Shown: positions 30,851 through 41,519 of the stretch, piece by piece
Position numbering within the stretch: position 1 is the stretch's first letter
Layout: each line of letters begins with the position of its first letter
NCBI GenBank assembly: GCA_963383645.1
Contig: OY726559.1
Span: forward strand, 122,994,721 to 123,058,720
Direction of reading: 5' to 3'
Length of the DNA stretch: 64,000 bases
DNA from: Muscardinus avellanarius
Lineage: Eukaryota > Chordata > Mammalia > Rodentia > Gliridae
Translations under genes and position numbers: made by a program
Notes under the pieces: model-generated
Databases searched by the model: none
Seen by the model: the letters and a program-made list of their open reading frames with translations, nothing else
What the model was told of the DNA's origin: nothing

Positions 30851-32355
30851 TTTCGGAAACTATCAATTTTAGGAAGTGACTCTCATTCAAAGAGTAGCAG
30901 CTGAAGAAGAAGCAGAGGTTTTGGACCTCTCGCCCTGCAGCATCAGAAGCAACAAAGAGTCTTTTTTGAAAAATCTCCTCCAGTTTTATCATTCTTTGCA
31001 ACTTTATAGTCACGTTGCTTTTTCTAAAAACAAAATTTAGAACAGAAAACAAGTAGTTTGTCCCTAGCTTGTAAATAAAAGCCAAAGTTTGTAACAAAGT
31101 AACCATTTTATAGCTCTCCAGGCTAATTAAAACTGCATTCTTCCTGTTCCATTCCTTCCTTTGGACAGGGAGGTAATTAAGATAGATGGCGTGTGATCCC
31201 GAGGGCTCTTATGGGAGAATGTTCTGGCCAAATTCAGCCTGTCACATTACACTGTTCCTTTATACGCCCCTTAAGTCATACTTTTTAGCTGTCTACATAA
31301 TATCAGATATAGGTTATTTTCCTTCCTATGTTTTCTACAATTGTTATATCCATTAAGGAAGCTGCGATCCTGAGAAGTCTGAGTTTAATTGCTGAATGGA
31401 TTTTTTTTCCTGGTATTCAATGCAAATATTAAGCCTTGGAAATAATAAACTTTACTAGGTTTGTGGGAGTTATCTTCTATTTCTATATTATATAAATTTT
31501 CTTAATCCTAAGAAAATAGGCCAGGCAATACTTTATTAGAGTGTGGTGTCCAGAGTTCTATCCTTCTCTGGACTTAAGAATGTTTTAGAATATTGTAAGA
31601 TTGGCACGGAGCATGGAGAGGCAGGAGAAGGATGGTGTGCAAAATCTATGGGGATGAGTGGATATTCTACTTTCAGCTGTCACCAGGCCAGGGGCTCACT
31701 GGGGTGAGGGGCACGGCCCCCTTGGGGTAGGGTCAGCTGGTGTAGCCTGGGCTTGCATGGAGGTGCCTGGCTATGGGGGCTTCCACGTCACCGGGCAGCT
31801 ATTTCCCCCTCATACTTGCCTAATGGCTTCTTCACCTACATGACTCTTGCGTATCTCTCCCCCTCACCCACAAGAATATTTTCTAGCCACCCCCCTGCCG
31901 CCTTGCATTTCCCACAGTTCTGGGCCTAGAGACCTCCAGACCAAAGGCTTTGGACACCTCATATTCCTTTCTTGTCTGCCTTCTGTCCTGTCAGCTCTCA
32001 CCCTAAGGCCCCGCAGGACAGAGGCTGAGAAGTCAAGGCTGCTCGGCCACTGACAGAGGGCTGGAGGCCGCTGGCTAACATTTCAAAAGCATCACCCCAT
32101 GGCCACTTAGAGAAATGAGTTTCCTCTGATAGAAAATATGGTCAGGTTCTATGCTTGGAAAATTCACCTGTAGAACAGTGATCCCTTTCTAGACTTGAGG
32201 ATGGTTTCTTTAAAGAAAGAGGAAAAGAAAGGAAAAGGGAAAGAAAAAAAAAAAAAAAACATGAGAACTTGCTGCTGAGAAAAATTTTTCCTGGAAAGTA
32301 TCATTAGAGACAGGAACACAATTCTGGTTGCACATTAGACTCCCCTGGGAGAACT
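30851..32355. other. SINE-free unique stretch, no gene recognised
   Basis: About 1.5 kb without SINEs. 31,100-31,230 contains 'ggctaattaaaac' and 'ggtaattaag' homeobox-type cores and might be regulatory. Frames of 61-116 codons are not gene-like. Confidence 0.35.
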
Positions 32356-32356
32356 T

Positions 32357-32567
32357 AAAAAATGTCAACAATGGCCGGGCGTGGTGGCACATGCTTGTAA
32401 TCCCAGCATTTGGGAGGCTGAGACCAGAGGATCGCAGTTCAAAGGCAGCCTCCCCTACTTAGGCCCTCTGCAACTCAGTGAGACCCGGTTTCAAAAATAA
32501 AGAATAAAAGATAGGGCAGGGGGTGTAGCTCGGAGGTCAAATGCCCCTGGGTTCCATCCCCAGAGCC

Positions 32568-32603
<36 letters not shown>

Positions 32604-32612
32604 TCAACAATG
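32357..32612 (+). mobile_element. SINE (form 1) with 17-bp duplication
   Basis: The body is 32374-32595. 'aatgtcaacaatg' with preceding A's repeats at 32357-32373 and 32596-32612. Long pure A tail of about 30 nt suggests relative youth. Confidence 0.95.
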
Positions 32613-33044
32613 AAAGGCCTGGCAGCAAGAGATGAGTGCATGTATGAATATGTCACTTTGAATCTTGCCACAATGTATTATTAAAGGCACCAATAAAAAC
32701 AAAATGCTTGGCTCTTGCTCCTTTAGATTTTGATGTAATTGCCTGGCTGGGAGCCTCAAGCAAAGAAATTTTTCAAAGTTCCCCAGGTATTCAATATAGT
32801 GCAAAAATACACAATACATCGGCACAGTCCCACAGTGGATATGGCAGGCATGGTTTCTGAGTTCAGGATAATTTACTTCTTTTAAATTCAGAAAGAAATT
32901 AAATTTACCAGATAATATTATGTGCTTTATAAGCATATAACAATGAATCTCGCTATTAGGTATAATTATAATATACCAAAAATATCCGAAAAGAAAAAAG
33001 AAACGTTTAGATGGAAGAAAGTATTTTATATATAATGCTAACAT

Positions 33045-33047
<3 letters not shown>
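32613..33047. other. AT-rich unique stretch
   Basis: No repeat recognised. A 146-codon minus-strand frame (32604-33044) has no domain, begins in a SINE tail and is probably chance in AT-rich DNA. Confidence 0.35.

Positions 33048-33082
<35 letters not shown>
33048..33082. repeat. (GT)n microsatellite at a SINE tail
   Basis: Pure GT directly before the ID end 'ggtactggggatggaaccc'. Confidence 0.95.
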
Positions 33083-33084
<2 letters not shown>

Positions 33085-33436
33085 TACTGGGGATGGAACC
33101 CAGGGGCATTCTACCTTCGAGCTACATCCCCAGCCCGATTTTTTAGTATTTATTTATTTATTCATTCATTCATTTGGAAACAGGGTCTCTTAAGCCAGCG
33201 CGGCTGGCTTCGAACCTGTGCTATCCTCTTGTCTCCGCCTCCCAAGTGCGGGGATTACAAGCGTGCGCCACCACGCCCGGCTTTAGTCTTTATTTTGAAA
33301 CAGGGTCTCACTGAGTTGCAAAGGGCCTCACTAAGTAGCTGAGGCTGTCCTTGAACTGAAATCCTCCTGTCTCAGCCTCCCAAACGCTGGGATTACAAAC
33401 GCTGGGATTACAAGTGTGCGCCACCACGCCCAGCTA
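33083..33436 (-). mobile_element. SINE (form 1) split by an ID-less SINE
   Basis: The outer ID (33083-33145) and outer B1 (33287-33436) are separated by a form 3-like B1 half (33151-33283) with a TTTA/TTCA tail. The linker 'tttagtatttat' / 'tttagtctttat' is duplicated around the inner copy. The outer B1 carries a 16-bp internal duplication of 'acgctgggattacaa'. Confidence 0.82.
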
Positions 33437-33553
33437 CTATACTTTTTGTACCAGTGTATTAATAAAATATACATTTTTAATGGAGCTTGAAGGGGCCTCC
33501 TAAGGTAAATTGTTCAGGGCCTTTGAAGACCATGAGATTAAAGAGATAAGCAA

Positions 33554-33612
33554 GGGCTGGGGGTGCAGCTCAGTTGCCTAGCAAGGCCCTGGGTTCAATC
33601 CTCAGCACCAGG
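33554..33612 (+). mobile_element. Solitary ID element
   Basis: 'gggctgggggtgcagctcag' to 'gggttcaatcctcagcacca', about 58 bp with A and B box-like segments but no B1 half. Contains 'ttgcctagcaaggccc', closer to the canonical rodent ID/BC1 form than the SINE-linked units. Confidence 0.88.
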
Positions 33613-34095
33613 GCTTGGGGGAGAGGTATAGGAATCTGTCTTTGACTCTCACTAAAAATAACGATCCTGTCCACAGTAAGACAGCACGCTGAAACGTCAG
33701 TGATATTTACACTATCCCTGCCCGCTTCATATGGCGCAGGCGCGCTCTCCACCCTATTTCAACGCCTCTCTGTAGAGTGATAACCCAAAAGATGTGCCAC
33801 CTGTCTAGCCCTCCACCTGAACATCCAGTGTCTTCTAATGTTTGGTCTGGGGCTGCTGACCCCAGTCCCTAGATCAGAGACAGCACAGGTAGGAGGCTCA
33901 GCCCTGAGAGCTGCTCTGGCCCCAGTGTGGGCTCCCTGCCTCCGCTCTGATGGGGCCTGACACTCCCCTCAGCTCCTGACGGCCTCCCTGGCAGGCAGAG
34001 CTTCCCAAGGATGACTTATGATTACTCTTTTCCCAAACACATACCATATTTTGAGTACTGACAAGATTGGAATTTTCTTGGTAAGGGAGAGGAGA
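33613..34095. other. Unique stretch, nothing recognised
   Basis: Moderate GC, no repeat or exon-like structure seen. Confidence 0.4.
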
Positions 34096-34322
34096 GAGAT
34101 GTCAGTTTTTTTTTTTCTTTTTCTTTTTCCTTTCTTTTTTCTTTCTTTTTCTTTTTTTTTCTTTTTTCTTTGTGGTACTGGGGGTTGAACCCAGTATTTT
34201 ATACTTTATTTCGAAACAGGGTCTCACTAAGTTGCTGAGAGCCTCACTCAGGAGCTGAGGCTGGCTTTGAACCTGTGCGGTCCTCCTGTCTCAGCCTCCC
34301 TAGCACGGGGAGATGTCAGTTT
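34096..34322 (-). mobile_element. 5'-truncated SINE with intact duplication
   Basis: The body is 34109-34309 and stops at 'ctagcacgggg', lacking about 35 bp of B1 5' end. 'gagatgtcagttt' occurs on both sides (34096-34108 and 34310-34322), so truncation happened during insertion. Confidence 0.92.
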
Positions 34323-34629
34323 CTATGTGCTTGAATGCCATAGAGGGAAGCCAGGCCTCCACCTGCAGAGGACAGGCCAGCGCTCAGTTCTGCAGGCACT
34401 GGGTGGGCTCGGAGGAGGCAGTCACCAGGCCTGCGCCGGCCAGTCCCCAGACCAAAGCACGCAGAGGAAACACACAGAGCTGCCTGCTTGGAAGCTTCCG
34501 TGGCTGCCGGGGTCTGCAGTCCCTCCAGCTGGAGCTGTGGAGGAGAGCCCTCTGGGCTGAAGTGAGGAAGGAAAGCTCCTGTGAGTCTTTAGCAAAGCTC
34601 TGGTTCTGACCTGGCTCTCCATCTTTGCT

Positions 34630-34712
34630 TCCCCACTTATTTATTAGGGCTGTGTTCTTGGGCAAATTGTATGGCTTTTCAGATCCTCAACTCTTCCATC
34701 TGTAAAAAGGCC
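34630..34712 (+). mobile_element. MIR fragment
   Basis: 'ttcttgggcaaattgtatgg' and 'cctcaactcttccatctgta' match the conserved MIR core. Confidence 0.6.
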
Positions 34713-34714
34713 AT

Positions 34715-34977
34715 AAGAAAATCTATTTCAGCCAGGTGAGGTGGCGCACGCTTGTAATCCCTGTGCTTGGGAGGCTGAGACAGGAGGATTGCACAGGTTC
34801 AAAGCTAGCCTAGGCTACTTAGTGAGGCTCTCAGCAACTTAGACCCTGTTTCCAGATAAAATATTAAAAAATATATAGGTCTGGGAGTGTAGCCCGGAGG
34901 TAGAAAGCCCCTGGGTTCCACCCCCAGTACTACTAAAAAAAAAAAAAAAAAAAAAGAAAGAAAGAAAATCTATCTCA
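34715..34977 (+). mobile_element. SINE (form 2) with 16-bp duplication
   Basis: The body is 34731-34961. 'aagaaaatctatttca' and 'aagaaaatctatctca' flank it. ID end 'gggttccacccccagta'. Confidence 0.95.
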
Positions 34978-34978
34978 T

Positions 34979-35160
34979 GGCCAGTACTTAGGAGGCTGAC
35001 AGGAAGGACTGCAGGTTTGAGGCCAGCCTCAGCAAGGGAATGAGACTGTCAACTTAGCAAGACCCTGTTTCAAAACAAAAAACTAAAAATAATAAAGGGC
35101 TTCAGGTGTAGCTGGGAGGGAGGATGCCCTGACTTCAGTCCCCAGTACCATAAAAAAAAC
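34979..35160 (+). mobile_element. SINE (form 1), 5' truncated
   Basis: Starts at 'ggccagtacttaggaggc' and runs through 'agtccccagtaccata' with an A tail. Lies directly after the previous SINE. Confidence 0.85.
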
Positions 35161-35573
35161 CCAAAAAGGCGTCCAAGCTCCTAGCACCCCCTTGACGTGT
35201 GGGGCAGTGCGACCTCCCTGCCCTTGCGCTGCACTGGAGCAGGCGGCGGGCAGCCCGAACACCCCGCTCCAGGGAGACAAATGGCACCGCTCCTGAGAGC
35301 GAAACCACATCCTCCCTCATGGAGTGGTCTCGGGTGCTGCTTTTGCCACAGGCACATCTGCCAGAGAAGGAGCAATCCCTTGTTAGAGGGCTTTGGAAAT
35401 CTTAGATAAGCAAAGTCACAGAATTATAAAACATATACATGCATGTTTTCAGGTCTCACCCGTTGTCCAGTTGGTCAGGAGAGGGTCTGAGAGTGATGCA
35501 CCATCTGCACCGCACGGTCCACAGGACAAGTCACTGATTTGCTCCAGAGGAAATGTGGCCACAGCCACTTGCT
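35161..35573. other. Unique stretch, no gene recognised
   Basis: Frames on both strands at 35083-35409 are chance overlaps. Moderately CpG-bearing near 35230-35320 but not an island. Confidence 0.4.
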
Positions 35574-35658
35574 CCCCTCCCTCCCTCCCTCCCTCCCTCC
35601 CTCCCTCCCTCCCTCCCTCCCTCTCTCCCTCTCTCCCTCTCTCTTTCTTTCTTTCCCT
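35574..35658. repeat. (CCCT)n microsatellite at a SINE tail
   Basis: About 70 bp of CCCT grading into CTTT, then T-run of the minus-strand SINE. Confidence 0.95.
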
Positions 35659-35862
35659 CTTTTTTTTTTTTTTTTTTTTGGTGGTACTGGGGATGGAACC
35701 CAGGGGCTTTCTACCACTGGGCTACACTCCTAGACCTATTTTATATTTTATTTGGAAACAGGGTCTCACAAAGTAGCTGAGGCTGGCTTTGAACCTGTGC
35801 GATCCTCCTGCCTCAGCCTCTCAAGCGCTGGGATTACAAGCCTGCACCACCACGCCTGGCTT
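35659..35862 (-). mobile_element. SINE (form 2-like)
   Basis: ID end 'ggtactggggatggaaccc', short B1 middle 'tctcacaaagtagctgaggc' and head 'gcaccaccacgcctggct'. Confidence 0.92.
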
Positions 35863-35879
35863 CCCGCTTTCTTTTTTAA

Positions 35880-35955
35880 TGGGTTCAATCCCTAGTACCT
35901 TTGAGCTATACCCCTAGGCCTCTTTTATTTTTATTTTGAAACAGAGTCTTGTGAA
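35880..35955 (-). mobile_element. SINE fragment (ID plus linker)
   Basis: 'gggttcaatccctagtac' lies in mixed order with 'tgagctatacccctaggcc', followed by 'ttttgaaacagagtcttg'. A decayed or rearranged copy. Confidence 0.6.
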
Positions 35956-35995
35956 GAGTTTTTCAATGTTTTAAGGCTTTTTTTCTTTCTTTCTT

Positions 35996-36405
35996 TTTTT
36001 GCGGTACTGAGGATACTCAAGGTCATTCTATCTCTGAGCTACACTCTGAGCCCTATTTTTTTTTTTTTTTGGTGGTACTGTGGTTCCTGGAAACCCTTCT
36101 ACCTCCGGGCTACACTCCCAGACCTATTTTTCCATTTTTATTTGGAAACAGGGTCTCCTAAGCCAGCACGTGCGGCTGGCTTCGAACCTGCGCGATCCTC
36201 CTGTCTCTGCCTCCCAAGCGCGGGGATTACAAGCATGTGCCACCACGCCCAGCTGAGCCCTATTTTTTATTCTTTATTTTGAGAAAGGGTCTCACTAAGT
36301 TGCAGAGAACCTCACTAAATAGCTGAGGCTGGCCGTGAACCGCGATCCTCCTGTCTCAGCCTCCCATAAACTGGGATTACAAGTGTGTACCACCATTCCT
36401 GGATA
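35996..36405 (-). mobile_element. SINE (form 1) split by a form 3 SINE
   Basis: The outer ID (35999-36046) and outer B1 (36268-36405) are interrupted at 'tgagccctattttt' by the nested copy at 36061-36253. Confidence 0.92.
36047..36267 (-). mobile_element. Nested SINE (form 3)
   Basis: The body is 36061-36253. Identical 'tgagccctattttt' flanks at 36047-36060 and 36254-36267. ID end 'gtggttcctggaaaccctt'. Confidence 0.96.
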
Positions 36406-36417
36406 AGGCTTTTTTAT

Positions 36418-36605
36418 TTGGCAGTACTGGGGATGGAGTCCAGGGACATTCTACCTTCTAGCTATGCCCCCAGTCCTAGTTTTTATTATTATTATTTTTA
36501 ACATTTAGAGCCTCACTAAGTAGCTGAGGCTGGCTGAGAACCTGTGATCCTCCTGTCTCGGCCTCCCAAATGCTGGGATTACAAGTGTGCACCACCACGC
36601 CCGGC
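36418..36605 (-). mobile_element. SINE (form 1)
   Basis: ID end 'cagtactggggatggagtc', ATT-rich linker, head 'gcaccaccacgcccggct'. Confidence 0.92.
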
Positions 36606-36606
36606 T

Positions 36607-36823
36607 AATGCTTTATTTTTTGTTTTGTTTGTTTGTTTTTTGGTGGTACTGGGGTTCCTGGAAACCCTTCTACTTCTGGGCTATTTTTTATACTTTTTAA
36701 TTTGGAAACAGGGTCTCTTAAATCAGCGGGGCTGGCTTCAAACCTGCGTGATCCTCCCATCTCCACCTCCCAAGCGCGGGGATGACAAGCATGCACCACC
36801 AAGCCTGGCCAATGCTTTGTTTT
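36607..36823 (-). mobile_element. SINE (form 3) beside a form 1 SINE
   Basis: The body is about 36620-36810. 'aatgctttatttt' and 'aatgctttgtttt' flank it. It inserted one base from the 5' end of the preceding SINE. Confidence 0.93.
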
Positions 36824-37139
36824 TAATCTTGGAACTCGAGCTGTCCTGCGTTTGGCCAAAGCGCAGTGGAAAAGGGTCGTTTACATCCTGGCGTTGCTCC
36901 AGCCTATCCGGGACACACTGCAGATAACATTAAACAGAAGTATCTTTATTGATTAGCACCAGTTGGTGCTTTGGGGAGGAGACGATGTGAACTGGCCCTG
37001 TTCCTAGATCAATTCTTCCTTTCGACAGTCCCTGAGTTTTGGCCTCCCTGCACCTACAAGATCCTGAGTCTACAAGACACAGTCAAGCTTCTAGAAGCCA
37101 ATCCCCGTTTGGGTCCAACCAACTCACAAAATGTACGTA

Positions 37140-37358
37140 AAGCAGGTGTACTGCTACACGCCTGCAATCCCAGAAATCAGGAGGGGTTATTGGGAAGGAT
37201 TATTATTTCTCAATTGGGAGCAATTGAGAAAGGAGGGTTGCAGGTTTGAGGGTAGCCTCAGCAACTTAGCAAGACCCTCAACAGTTTAGTGAGACACACA
37301 AAGAAAATAGGCTTGGCGGTATAGCTTAGAGGTAGAAATCCCCTGGGTTAAATACCCA

Positions 37359-37406
<48 letters not shown>
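37140..37406 (+). mobile_element. Divergent SINE (form 1) with (CA)n tail
   Basis: 'gctacacgcctgcaatccca' head with an extra AT-rich insertion that includes 'tctcaattgggagcaattga' (an imperfect inverted repeat near 37200-37222). ID 'tatagcttagaggtagaaa', then about 47 bp of CA. Confidence 0.8.
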
Positions 37407-37407
<1 letters not shown>

Positions 37408-37419
37408 TAAAACACAGTT

Positions 37420-37605
37420 TTTTTTTTGTTTTTGGTACTGGGGGATTGAACTCAGGGACATGTATCTACCTCCAAATGATACCACCCAACCCTATTTTAA
37501 TTTTATTTTGAAATAGGGTCTCACTAAATTGCCGAAGCTGGTCTTAGACTTGCGGTGGCCGTGTCTCGTGTCGCAGGCTCCCAGTGCTGGATTACAGCAC
37601 ACACC
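37420..37605 (-). mobile_element. Divergent SINE (form 1)
   Basis: ID end 'ggtactgggggattgaactc'. The B1 half is decayed after 'aaattgccgaagctggtc'. Confidence 0.75.
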
Positions 37606-37700
37606 ACACACCCTTGTCCAGCACTCCTGACCAGCCAGGTCCCTGTGATGTCACATGCATTCTCTCTTGCTTTTTCATTTATTCTGAAAATTGGAACACC

Positions 37701-38107
37701 TGTGGGAAAATGGGGTCTGCTCAACCGCCTGATGACAGGTAGCGCCAAGCGTGTTGGCATCCACATAACTGCCTGTCAACACTTCCGATGAATGGGCTAC
37801 ACAGGTCTGCACTACCGCCGGAACTTCCGATGAACAGACCTGCAACAAATAGCGCCGAGCGGATACAAGGGGGCATCTCCTTGCTCCCGCTACCTTTAGT
37901 TTGATAGGTTAGAAGAGTTTCCTGACCGGAAAATCCCCCCTTGCCTTTTTGCTTTAAATTGGGTTGCCTGAAGAAAAATAAACGAGATCTTGCTTGACAT
38001 ATCTCCCGGCTCCGTGTGGTGTTGTTCGGGGCCGTCGGTACTCATCATCTCGTCCAGCCCCGCCCCTGACGGACTGGACCCGTCAAGGAAAAGCTGTGGT
38101 CCCCACA
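37701..38107 (+). mobile_element. Solo LTR, class II (IAP-like)
   Basis: Ends are short inverted repeats: TGTGGG at 37701 and CCCACA at 38107. AATAAA lies at about 37977-37982, and 'tgtggtgttgttc' follows it, as in IAP-type LTRs. Two related CpG-bearing sub-repeats 'acttccgatgaa' occur near 37781 and 37821. No clear flanking duplication was found, so boundaries are tentative. Confidence 0.55.
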
Positions 38108-38182
38108 GAGCAGATTCTGGGAAGCAACACAAAAGTCAAAATTGAGCGTTTTTTTGTGGCTGCTGCTGCTGCTTGTCCTGCT

Positions 38183-38360
38183 TTTGTTTCTGGGGATTGG
38201 ACCGGGGGCATTCTACCTCTGAGCTACACCCCCAGCCCTTTTTATTTCTTACTTTGAAACACGGTCTTGCTAAATCGCTGAGGTTGGCCTTAAACCTGTG
38301 ATCCTCCTGTCTCAGTCTCCAAAGTAATAGGACTACGGGTGTGTGCCACCACGCTCAGCT
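38183..38360 (-). mobile_element. SINE (form 1)
   Basis: 'tctggggattggaccggggg' ID end, 'tgagctacacccccagccc', head 'gtgccaccacgctcagct'. Confidence 0.9.
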
Positions 38361-38930
38361 CAAATTCAAGTTTCATTTGAGTTTTAATCTTTCTATGGAG
38401 AAACTTCATTTCTCTTTCAGTGTTCCTGCCTATGTGATGGGGCTGTCCCACCTTTTGAGTGATTAAAAAATAAAGGCTAGTGTCTCTCTTTTTCTCTCTT
38501 CCACAAGTAGGAATGTATTACGGCACAGTCAAGTCCTCCATTCTGCACCAACATAATTGTCTCCCAGAAGCTGCTCAGGACTTTTATCACTTAAGGTCCT
38601 CCCTCTCCCTCTGTGGGGTGTGTGAATGGCTGGCGACTGTCTAAATAGACCCTGGGATCCAGGCCACAGGCATTAGTTACCAGTCTGTGGGCCGCAGGGC
38701 AAGGTTTTATTAGCATCGAGGGGCTGGGCCTCGGGAGGAGGAACTCCTCCTTGGAGCTTGTTCTAGGGAAGCATTTTCTCACCCACTCTGCGTGTCTACG
38801 CTGACCAGCAGGTTCCTGTTGTCATCAACATTTATGGAACTCCTGCTGGGTACCGGCTAAGAACTCGTGGAGTGCCTCTGCTAAGGAACTCAGTGTGTGG
38901 GGATGAATCATAAAAACACAGGTGCTGTGA
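38361..38930. other. Unique stretch, nothing recognised
   Basis: No repeat identified; frames are chance. Confidence 0.4.
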
Positions 38931-38933
38931 TTA

Positions 38934-39165
38934 GCCGGGCACGGTGGCGCACGCTTATAGTCCCAGCACTTGGGAGGCTGAGACAGGAGGATCGCGGGCT
39001 CTCGGCCAGCCTCAGCTACTTAGTGAGGCTCTCCACAACTTAGTGAGAACCCTGTTTCAAAATAAAGAATAAAAAAAATAGGGCTGGGAGTGTTTCTCAG
39101 AGATAGAATGCCCCTGTGTTCTACCCCCAGTTCTGCAAAAACAAAACAAAACAAACAGAAAACCC
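38934..39165 (+). mobile_element. SINE (form 1)
   Basis: 'gccgggcacggtggcgcacg' head; ID 'gtgtttctcagagatagaat'; tail of AAAAC units. Confidence 0.92.
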
Positions 39166-39254
39166 CAAACCAAGTGTTGTAACTACTCCCGAAGGTATCA
39201 AGGAAGGCTGAGGAGGTTTTCTCCAAGGAAGGACTTCAGCTGACACTACTGACA

Positions 39255-39450
39255 TCACATCTGCAACACTGTACTTGAGAGTCTGAGACAGGAGGATCAC
39301 AGGTTTGAGGACAGCCTCAGCAACTTAGTGAAACCCTCACCATCTTAGCAAAATCCTGTTTCAAACAAGAATAAAAAAGGGCTGGGGCATAGATTGGAGA
39401 TAGGATGCCCCTAGTTTTGATCCCCAGTGCCATAAAAAAAAAAAAAAAGG
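39255..39450 (+). mobile_element. Divergent SINE (form 1)
   Basis: 'gagtctgagacaggaggatc' through 'tagattggagataggatg' and 'gatccccagtgcc', then A-run. Confidence 0.85.
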
Positions 39451-39682
39451 TGTAGCAGGAGAGAAAGGGATTTGGGATGAAGGAGCCCTGAGAGCGGGCG
39501 GAGGGATGGAGAGTAGGTAGAGTGCGACATTGCTGTGACCTGGCTACCTGGGCCAGGTCATGGGGGCTTTGCACACCCTGCCAAAGGGTTCCATTTTTTC
39601 TATCAGCAGAAGAAAGACCTACCAAGTTTGCCTGGCCAACTTCAAACAGAAACGTATTAAGTCTCTTCCCCTAAAGACTTTC

Positions 39683-39815
39683 TTTTTTTGTTTGTTTGTT
39701 TTAAATGGGGTCTTTCTATGTCACCCAGGCTGGCTTCAGCGTCCTGGGCTGGAGTGATCTTCCTGCCCCAGCCTCCCAGGAGCTGGGACTGGAGGTGTCC
39801 ACCGCTGTACCTGGC
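39683..39815 (-). mobile_element. Old 7SL-derived monomer (proto-B1 type)
   Basis: 'tcacccaggctggcttcag' and 'cctgccccagcctcccagga' are closer to 7SL RNA/Alu than to the B1 half of the local SINE. No ID half. Confidence 0.7.
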
Positions 39816-39984
39816 TGAGACTGAGATCTTCACTTCATTTGGGAAGTGTGCGTGATCTAAAAATGAGATTGGGCACCCAAGCAATGACCAGGCTTTGAGG
39901 CCGTCCTGCTGGAGGGGACTGCCGGGTGTCACTGGAGGGCAGAGAAGCCGCCATGGTGCTGCACCCATGGAACTTGCTGGAAAT

Positions 39985-40340
39985 CTGACTTGTGGAATTC
40001 TTTTTTTTTGGTGATACTGGGGTTCCCGGAAGCCCTCTACCTCTGGGCTACACTCCCAGACCTATTTTATAGTTTGGAAACAGGGTCTCTCTCTCTCTCT
40101 CTCTTTTTTTTTTTTTGGTGGTACTGGGGGTGGAACCCAGAGGCTTTCTACCTCTGGGCTATACTCCCAGACCTTTTTAAATATTTTATTTGGAAACAGG
40201 GTCTCACTAAGTTGCTCAAAGCCTCACTAAGTAGCTGAGGCTGGCTTTGAACCCATGGGATCCTCCTGTCTCCGCCTCCCAAGTGCCGGGATTACAAGCA
40301 TGCGGCACCACGTCCACGCCCTGCTGACTTGTAGAATTCT
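39985..40340 (-). mobile_element. Chimeric SINE: form 3 tail fused to a form 2 copy
   Basis: A 17-bp duplication ('ctgacttgtggaattct' / 'ctgacttgtagaattct') flanks a composite at 40002-40323. On the minus strand a complete form 2 SINE (about 40107-40320) is followed by only the 3' part of a form 3 SINE (about 40002-40090), with a CT tract between. No B1 head of the form 3 copy follows. One duplication around both parts suggests joint insertion. Confidence 0.75.
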
Positions 40341-41139
40341 GGAAAAGGCTGTCTATGAGGGAAGCAGTGTCTTGCTGGAGTTTGGGGTGGTGGGCAAGGG
40401 ATTGGGGGACAGTGCCAGAAGAACTGCTGGCCACCTGCACCGTGGGAGGCGGGTAGTGGAGCCATGGGCAGGTAGGAGCTAGCGTTCAGAGCCACTGGGC
40501 ACTGCCAGAGGAGCAGTGGAGAAGCCGCCGGCATCCCACAGCTCGGAGCTCACTGGGACGCTGCCCTGACGCTTCCCCCAAGTGAGCGTCTGGCCCAGGA
40601 GATGCCTGGAGGAGTGGGGGCGCCGGCCCAGGAGAGGGGCCAGGACAGCCAGGAGCAGTGGGCTGCTGCCTTGGTAAGGGGCCTCGCCCTTGAATTCCAG
40701 ACGGGCAGTTCTGGGGCCTGCAGCAGGCTTCCTAGCAGAGCTCCAAGCCCCACCGCCCCGCCCCTCAGCGGTCTTCTGAGCACCCTCCCCGAGCCTCTCC
40801 TCATGTCCCAGCTCCACATTCAGGGCAGCCCCAACTAAGGCAGCCTAGTCCTCACGGTACCACCAAAGGCCTCTTCACTGCGCCTTCTCCATCCCAGGCT
40901 GCTCTCTGAACACAGCTCCCGCACCTCCGCCAAAGAGGACGGTCCTGTTTCTGCCTTGTGCTCCCCCAGGCCCCTGCCCCTGTGTGGGAGTGCCCCTGCC
41001 CCTTCCAGGGCTCTCTCTGTCACCCACATTCACGACACCCTCCAAGTGCGTCGTGACGGTGTTCCACCATCCAGCCTCCCTTCCAGTGTCCTCGCCGCGG
41101 CTCCTAAGCGTTTATATGAAAAAGAACAGAACAAAACAA
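40341..41139. other. GC-rich unique stretch, no gene recognised
   Basis: Overlapping frames of 64-112 codons on both strands reflect GC content. No domain or splice pair stands out. Confidence 0.4.
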
Positions 41140-41333
41140 AGCTTTTTTTTCTTTTTTCTTGGTACCAGAGATTGAACCCAGGGGCATTCTACTTCCAAGC
41201 TATATCCCCAGCCCCATTTTTATTATTGTTACTTTGAAACAGGGGCTTGTTAAGCTACTAAATCTGGCCTTGAACCTGTAATCCTTCGGTCTTAACCTCC
41301 CAAGTACTAGGACTATAAACTGTGCCTGGCTGT
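41140..41333 (-). mobile_element. SINE (form 1)
   Basis: 'ggtaccagagattgaaccc' ID end; B1 'aacctcccaagtactagga' head decayed. Confidence 0.88.
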
Positions 41334-41519
41334 CTGAATATTTTTGTATCCTGTGTTTCAGGACCACAGAATTTAGAAGAGAAAAGAAGTGATTTTCTCT
41401 CTCTTCCTCCTGGGAACTTCTCTTCTGGCAAATAGCTGCCATCAACAACAACAAAAAAAATACATTTCAGGCTCAATGCCAACAGCTAAGGGAGGGAGAG
41501 TTACATAAAAAATAAAGGA

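Noticed and set aside
33554..33612. tRNA-like sequence
   Set aside because: It has A/B box-like segments but is an ID retroposon, not a foldable tRNA gene with an anticodon stem.
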